Shown piece after piece: positions 55,213 to 56,882 of a stretch of 56,882 nt of DNA. The DNA lies in contig NZ_LVYV01000014.1 of the NCBI RefSeq assembly GCF_001618955.1, positions 1 through 56,882 of the forward strand. Reading direction: 5' to 3'. Numbering within the stretch: the stretch's first letter is position 1; each line of letters begins with the position of its first letter. Made by a program: the position numbers and the translations under genes. Below the pieces are notes generated by a model. That model worked only from the letters and a program-made list of their open reading frames with translations, was not told the origin of the DNA and made no database searches. The stretch comes from Tardiphaga robiniae (GTDB lineage: Bacteria > Pseudomonadota > Alphaproteobacteria > Rhizobiales > Xanthobacteraceae).

Positions 55213-56447
55213 ACACTTCCTCCAGACGATCGGCCCCATGGTTCAACCGCACCGTCGCTGGCGCCGGCTTGACCAGCGCGCTCGGCGATTTTTGCTACGA
55301 GACGACAACGGTCATCCTACCCGGCTTTCTTGCGGTGTTAGGCCTGCCGGCAGCAGCGCTCGGCCTCATTGAGGGCATCGCGGATGCAGTCGCCAGTTTT
55401 ACCAAAATGTTCTCCGGCTTCATTGCCGACAAGCTCGGGCACCGCAAACTGCTGGTGCTCATCGGATACGGCCTCACGCCAGTGGGACAGGTGTGCCTGG
55501 CATTGGCGTTGGGTTGGCCCCTTCTCCTGCTGGGACGCATCGTCTCCTGGTTCGGCAAGGGTCTGCGCGGTCCGCTGCGCGATGCCATCGTGCTGCAGGC
55601 GGTCAGCCCTGAAACGCGCGGGCGTGCCTTCGGATTTCACCGGGCGGCTGACACCGTTGGCGGCGTCCTCGGCCCGCTGCTCGGGGTAGCGCTCCTTGGG
55701 TGGGCACAATCCTTGCCTGGCGCCGACGCGGCGGGACCGTTTCGATGGGTTCTATGGCTATCGGTCATTCCGGGGGCCTTGGCTGTTTTAGCGTTTCTGA
55801 CACTGGTCCGGGACCCGGCGCACTCGCCCAACCCCAAGCTCAAGTTCCTCAGCACACTGCGTGGCCTGCCGGCGCGCTTTAAACGCTACCTCGCTGCCGT
55901 TGGCATCTTCGGCATCGGCGACTTCTCACACAGCCTGCTGATTCTGGCGGCGACACAGCTGCTGACCGCTTCGATGGGCGTGGTGCATGCGGCGCAGGTC
56001 GCAGGTCTGCTCTACGTCTGGCGCAACGTGGTGCAGGTTGCCGCATCATATCCGGTTGGCGTCCTCGCCGATCGGGTGGGACATCTGCCGGTGCTGGTTG
56101 CAGGCTATGTGCTGGGCGCGCTGACCGCGCTGCTCACTGCCGCCGCCTTCTGGTTCGCTGTGGACAGCGTACCTTTGCTCGCTGCGGTCTTCTTCGTCGC
56201 TGGACTGTATGTCGCCGTCCAAGAGGCGCTGGAATCCACGGTCACCGCTGAAATGGTCACGGAGGACCGACTGGCAATATGCATTGGTGCACTTGGCACC
56301 GTCAACGGTTCTGCGAAGTTTGTATCTAGCGCGGCCGTTGGCGTGTTGTGGACAGCCGCGTCTCCTGTGGTGAGCTTTGGTACGGCCGCGCTGTTTATGT
56401 TCCTTGGGACGTTCGCACTTATCGGAGCCCGCAGAACTACAAGTTAG
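55209..56447 (+). CDS. MFS transporter
   Basis: 412 residues from GTG 55209, overlapping the previous stop. Twelve hydrophobic segments and MFS signature loops (SGFIADKLGHRKLLVLIGYG, GRIVSWFGKGLRGPLRDAI, YPVGVLADRVGHLP) are present. The family often appears in fluoride- and phosphonate-type resistance operons. The substrate is not evident. Its stop overlaps the end of a minus-strand WGR fragment. Confidence 0.88.
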   Translation: MNTSSRRSAPWFNRTVAGAGLTSALGDFCYETTTVILPGFLAVLGLPAAALGLIEGIADAVASFTKMFSGFIADKLGHRKLLVLIGYGLTPVGQVCLALALGWPLLLLGRIVSWFGKGLRGPLRDAIVLQAVSPETRGRAFGFHRAADTVGGVLGPLLGVALLGWAQSLPGADAAGPFRWVLWLSVIPGALAVLAFLTLVRDPAHSPNPKLKFLSTLRGLPARFKRYLAAVGIFGIGDFSHSLLILAATQLLTASMGVVHAAQVAGLLYVWRNVVQVAASYPVGVLADRVGHLPVLVAGYVLGALTALLTAAAFWFAVDSVPLLAAVFFVAGLYVAVQEALESTVTAEMVTEDRLAICIGALGTVNGSAKFVSSAAVGVLWTAASPVVSFGTAALFMFLGTFALIGARRTTS

Positions 56448-56632
56448 CCACAGTGCGGAGCCGGGGCCGCGTAGCCTCGCCGCTGCTTAAGATGACACTG
56501 CCGGTCGCGGGCAGCTTCCGCCTCCTGAACCGTGGCATAGGGGGTGCCGCGGGTGGTGCCGCCGCGACCGATGCGCCCCCATTCCCGAATGACCGCCCAT
56601 TCGCCGATTTCTGATCTTCGCTGCAGCAGCAC
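56444..56632 (-). pseudogene. WGR-domain protein fragment
   Basis: The frame encodes IGEWAVIREWGRIGRGGTTR, then GTPYATVQEAEAARDRQ and KQRRGY, the core of a WGR domain (DNA-break-binding module of PARP and MolR proteins). The normal N-terminal strands are missing or in another frame, and an IS5 end lies upstream, so the gene looks truncated. Confidence 0.6.
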
Positions 56633-56730
56633 TGGCCGAAGTCGCAGGCTGCTTCTCCTTCTGGGCTCCGTCTGGATAAGTCACCCTGGTGGCTCGCACC
56701 CGGCCTCGTAGCGCTAGGACGGATCGACAT

Positions 56731-56882
56731 TCATTGGCTCCAGATCATCGCTGCCGCGAGGTGGATAAAGCCGGCGAAGTGAGAAGTTCGTCGGTCATAG
56801 CGTGTGGCGAAGCGCCGGAAGTGCTTGAGACGACAGAAGCAGCGCTCGATCCGATTGCGCTGCTTGTAGGCGTTGGCGTCGT
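56731..56882 (-). CDS. IS5-family transposase, C-terminal part (runs out of window)
   Basis: Open from the window edge to a TGA at 56733-56731: DANAYKQRNRIERCFCRLKH, then FRRFATRYDRR and FAGFIHLAAAMIW. This is the conserved IS5-type DDE end, including the Y-x2-R-N-x-I-E-R-C-F catalytic Glu region. It is distinct from the remnant at 37749 (RIATRYDKLAANY). Confidence 0.85.
   Translation of the reverse strand, partial: DANAYKQRNRIERCFCRLKHFRRFATRYDRRTSHFAGFIHLAAAMIWSQ

Overview
The window reads as chromosomal DNA of an alphaproteobacterium, most likely family Nitrobacteraceae (the Bradyrhizobium / Rhodopseudomonas / Afipia / Tardiphaga group). The grounds are high GC, the urtABCDE plus ure arrangement, TadE-type pilus genes, an aerobic cobF-cobA cluster, a tRNA-linked island, and dispersed palindromic repeats typical of that family. 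The genus cannot be fixed from the sequence alone.

Layout. 1-2.3 kb: the tail of an IS110-type transposase, a repeat-rich spacer and three Tad/Flp pilus-type genes. 2.4-4.8 kb (minus strand): cold-shock protein, IF-1 and an RhlE-type DEAD-box helicase. 5.2-17.4 kb: one long nitrogen-scavenging block, urtABCDE (urea ABC importer) followed by ureD-ureA-ureB-(GFA protein)-ureC-(monooxygenase)-ureE-ureF-ureG. A near-perfect sigma-54 promoter (5209-5223) lies upstream of urtA, so the block is probably under Ntr control. 17.7-22.1 kb: an HWE-type sensor kinase with a degenerate ATP-binding N-box, rpoH, rluD and a small membrane protein.

22.2 to about 39 kb is an accessory island beside tRNA-Glu(CTC). 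It holds a tyrosine integrase, an orphan two-gene module (first gene frameshifted), a brnT-brnA toxin-antitoxin pair with a palindromic operator, and a complete 2.5-kb IS1595-type transposon. The transposon has 25-bp perfect ends, an 8-bp target duplication and passenger genes, including an HEPN-like Rx4H protein and a Cas2/VapD-like small protein. The island also has an inner-membrane gene pair, a PRC-barrel protein, and a GNAT acetyltransferase enclosed by IS-like inverted repeats with a CTAG duplication but no transposase. A secreted Cys-repeat protein and a large ParB-type protein follow. Next is a graveyard of gene fragments (Crp/Fnr, IS5 transposase, LuxR HTH, Fic C-terminus, serine resolvase).

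39.1-41.8 kb: a large secreted caspase-fold protein whose catalytic His and Cys are both replaced and whose C-terminus carries a 30-bp tandem repeat. 42.1-50.8 kb: a cobalamin riboswitch and cobF-G-H-I-J-(K reversed)-L-E-M-A, which together make the aerobic corrin ring. 51.2-56.4 kb: a fluoride-resistance operon consisting of a fluoride (crcB-type) riboswitch, a CLC-F-type transporter fused to a PII-like DUF190 domain, an EamA-type protein, a small membrane protein, a tyrosine phosphatase, a probable chimeric ORF and an MFS transporter. The window ends in a WGR-domain fragment and an IS5-family transposase end.

The strongest candidates for something new are the IS1595 transposon with its HEPN/Cas2-like passengers, the transposase-less GNAT cassette, the pseudo-caspase, and the fluoride-riboswitch operon with a fused CLC-F/DUF190 transporter.
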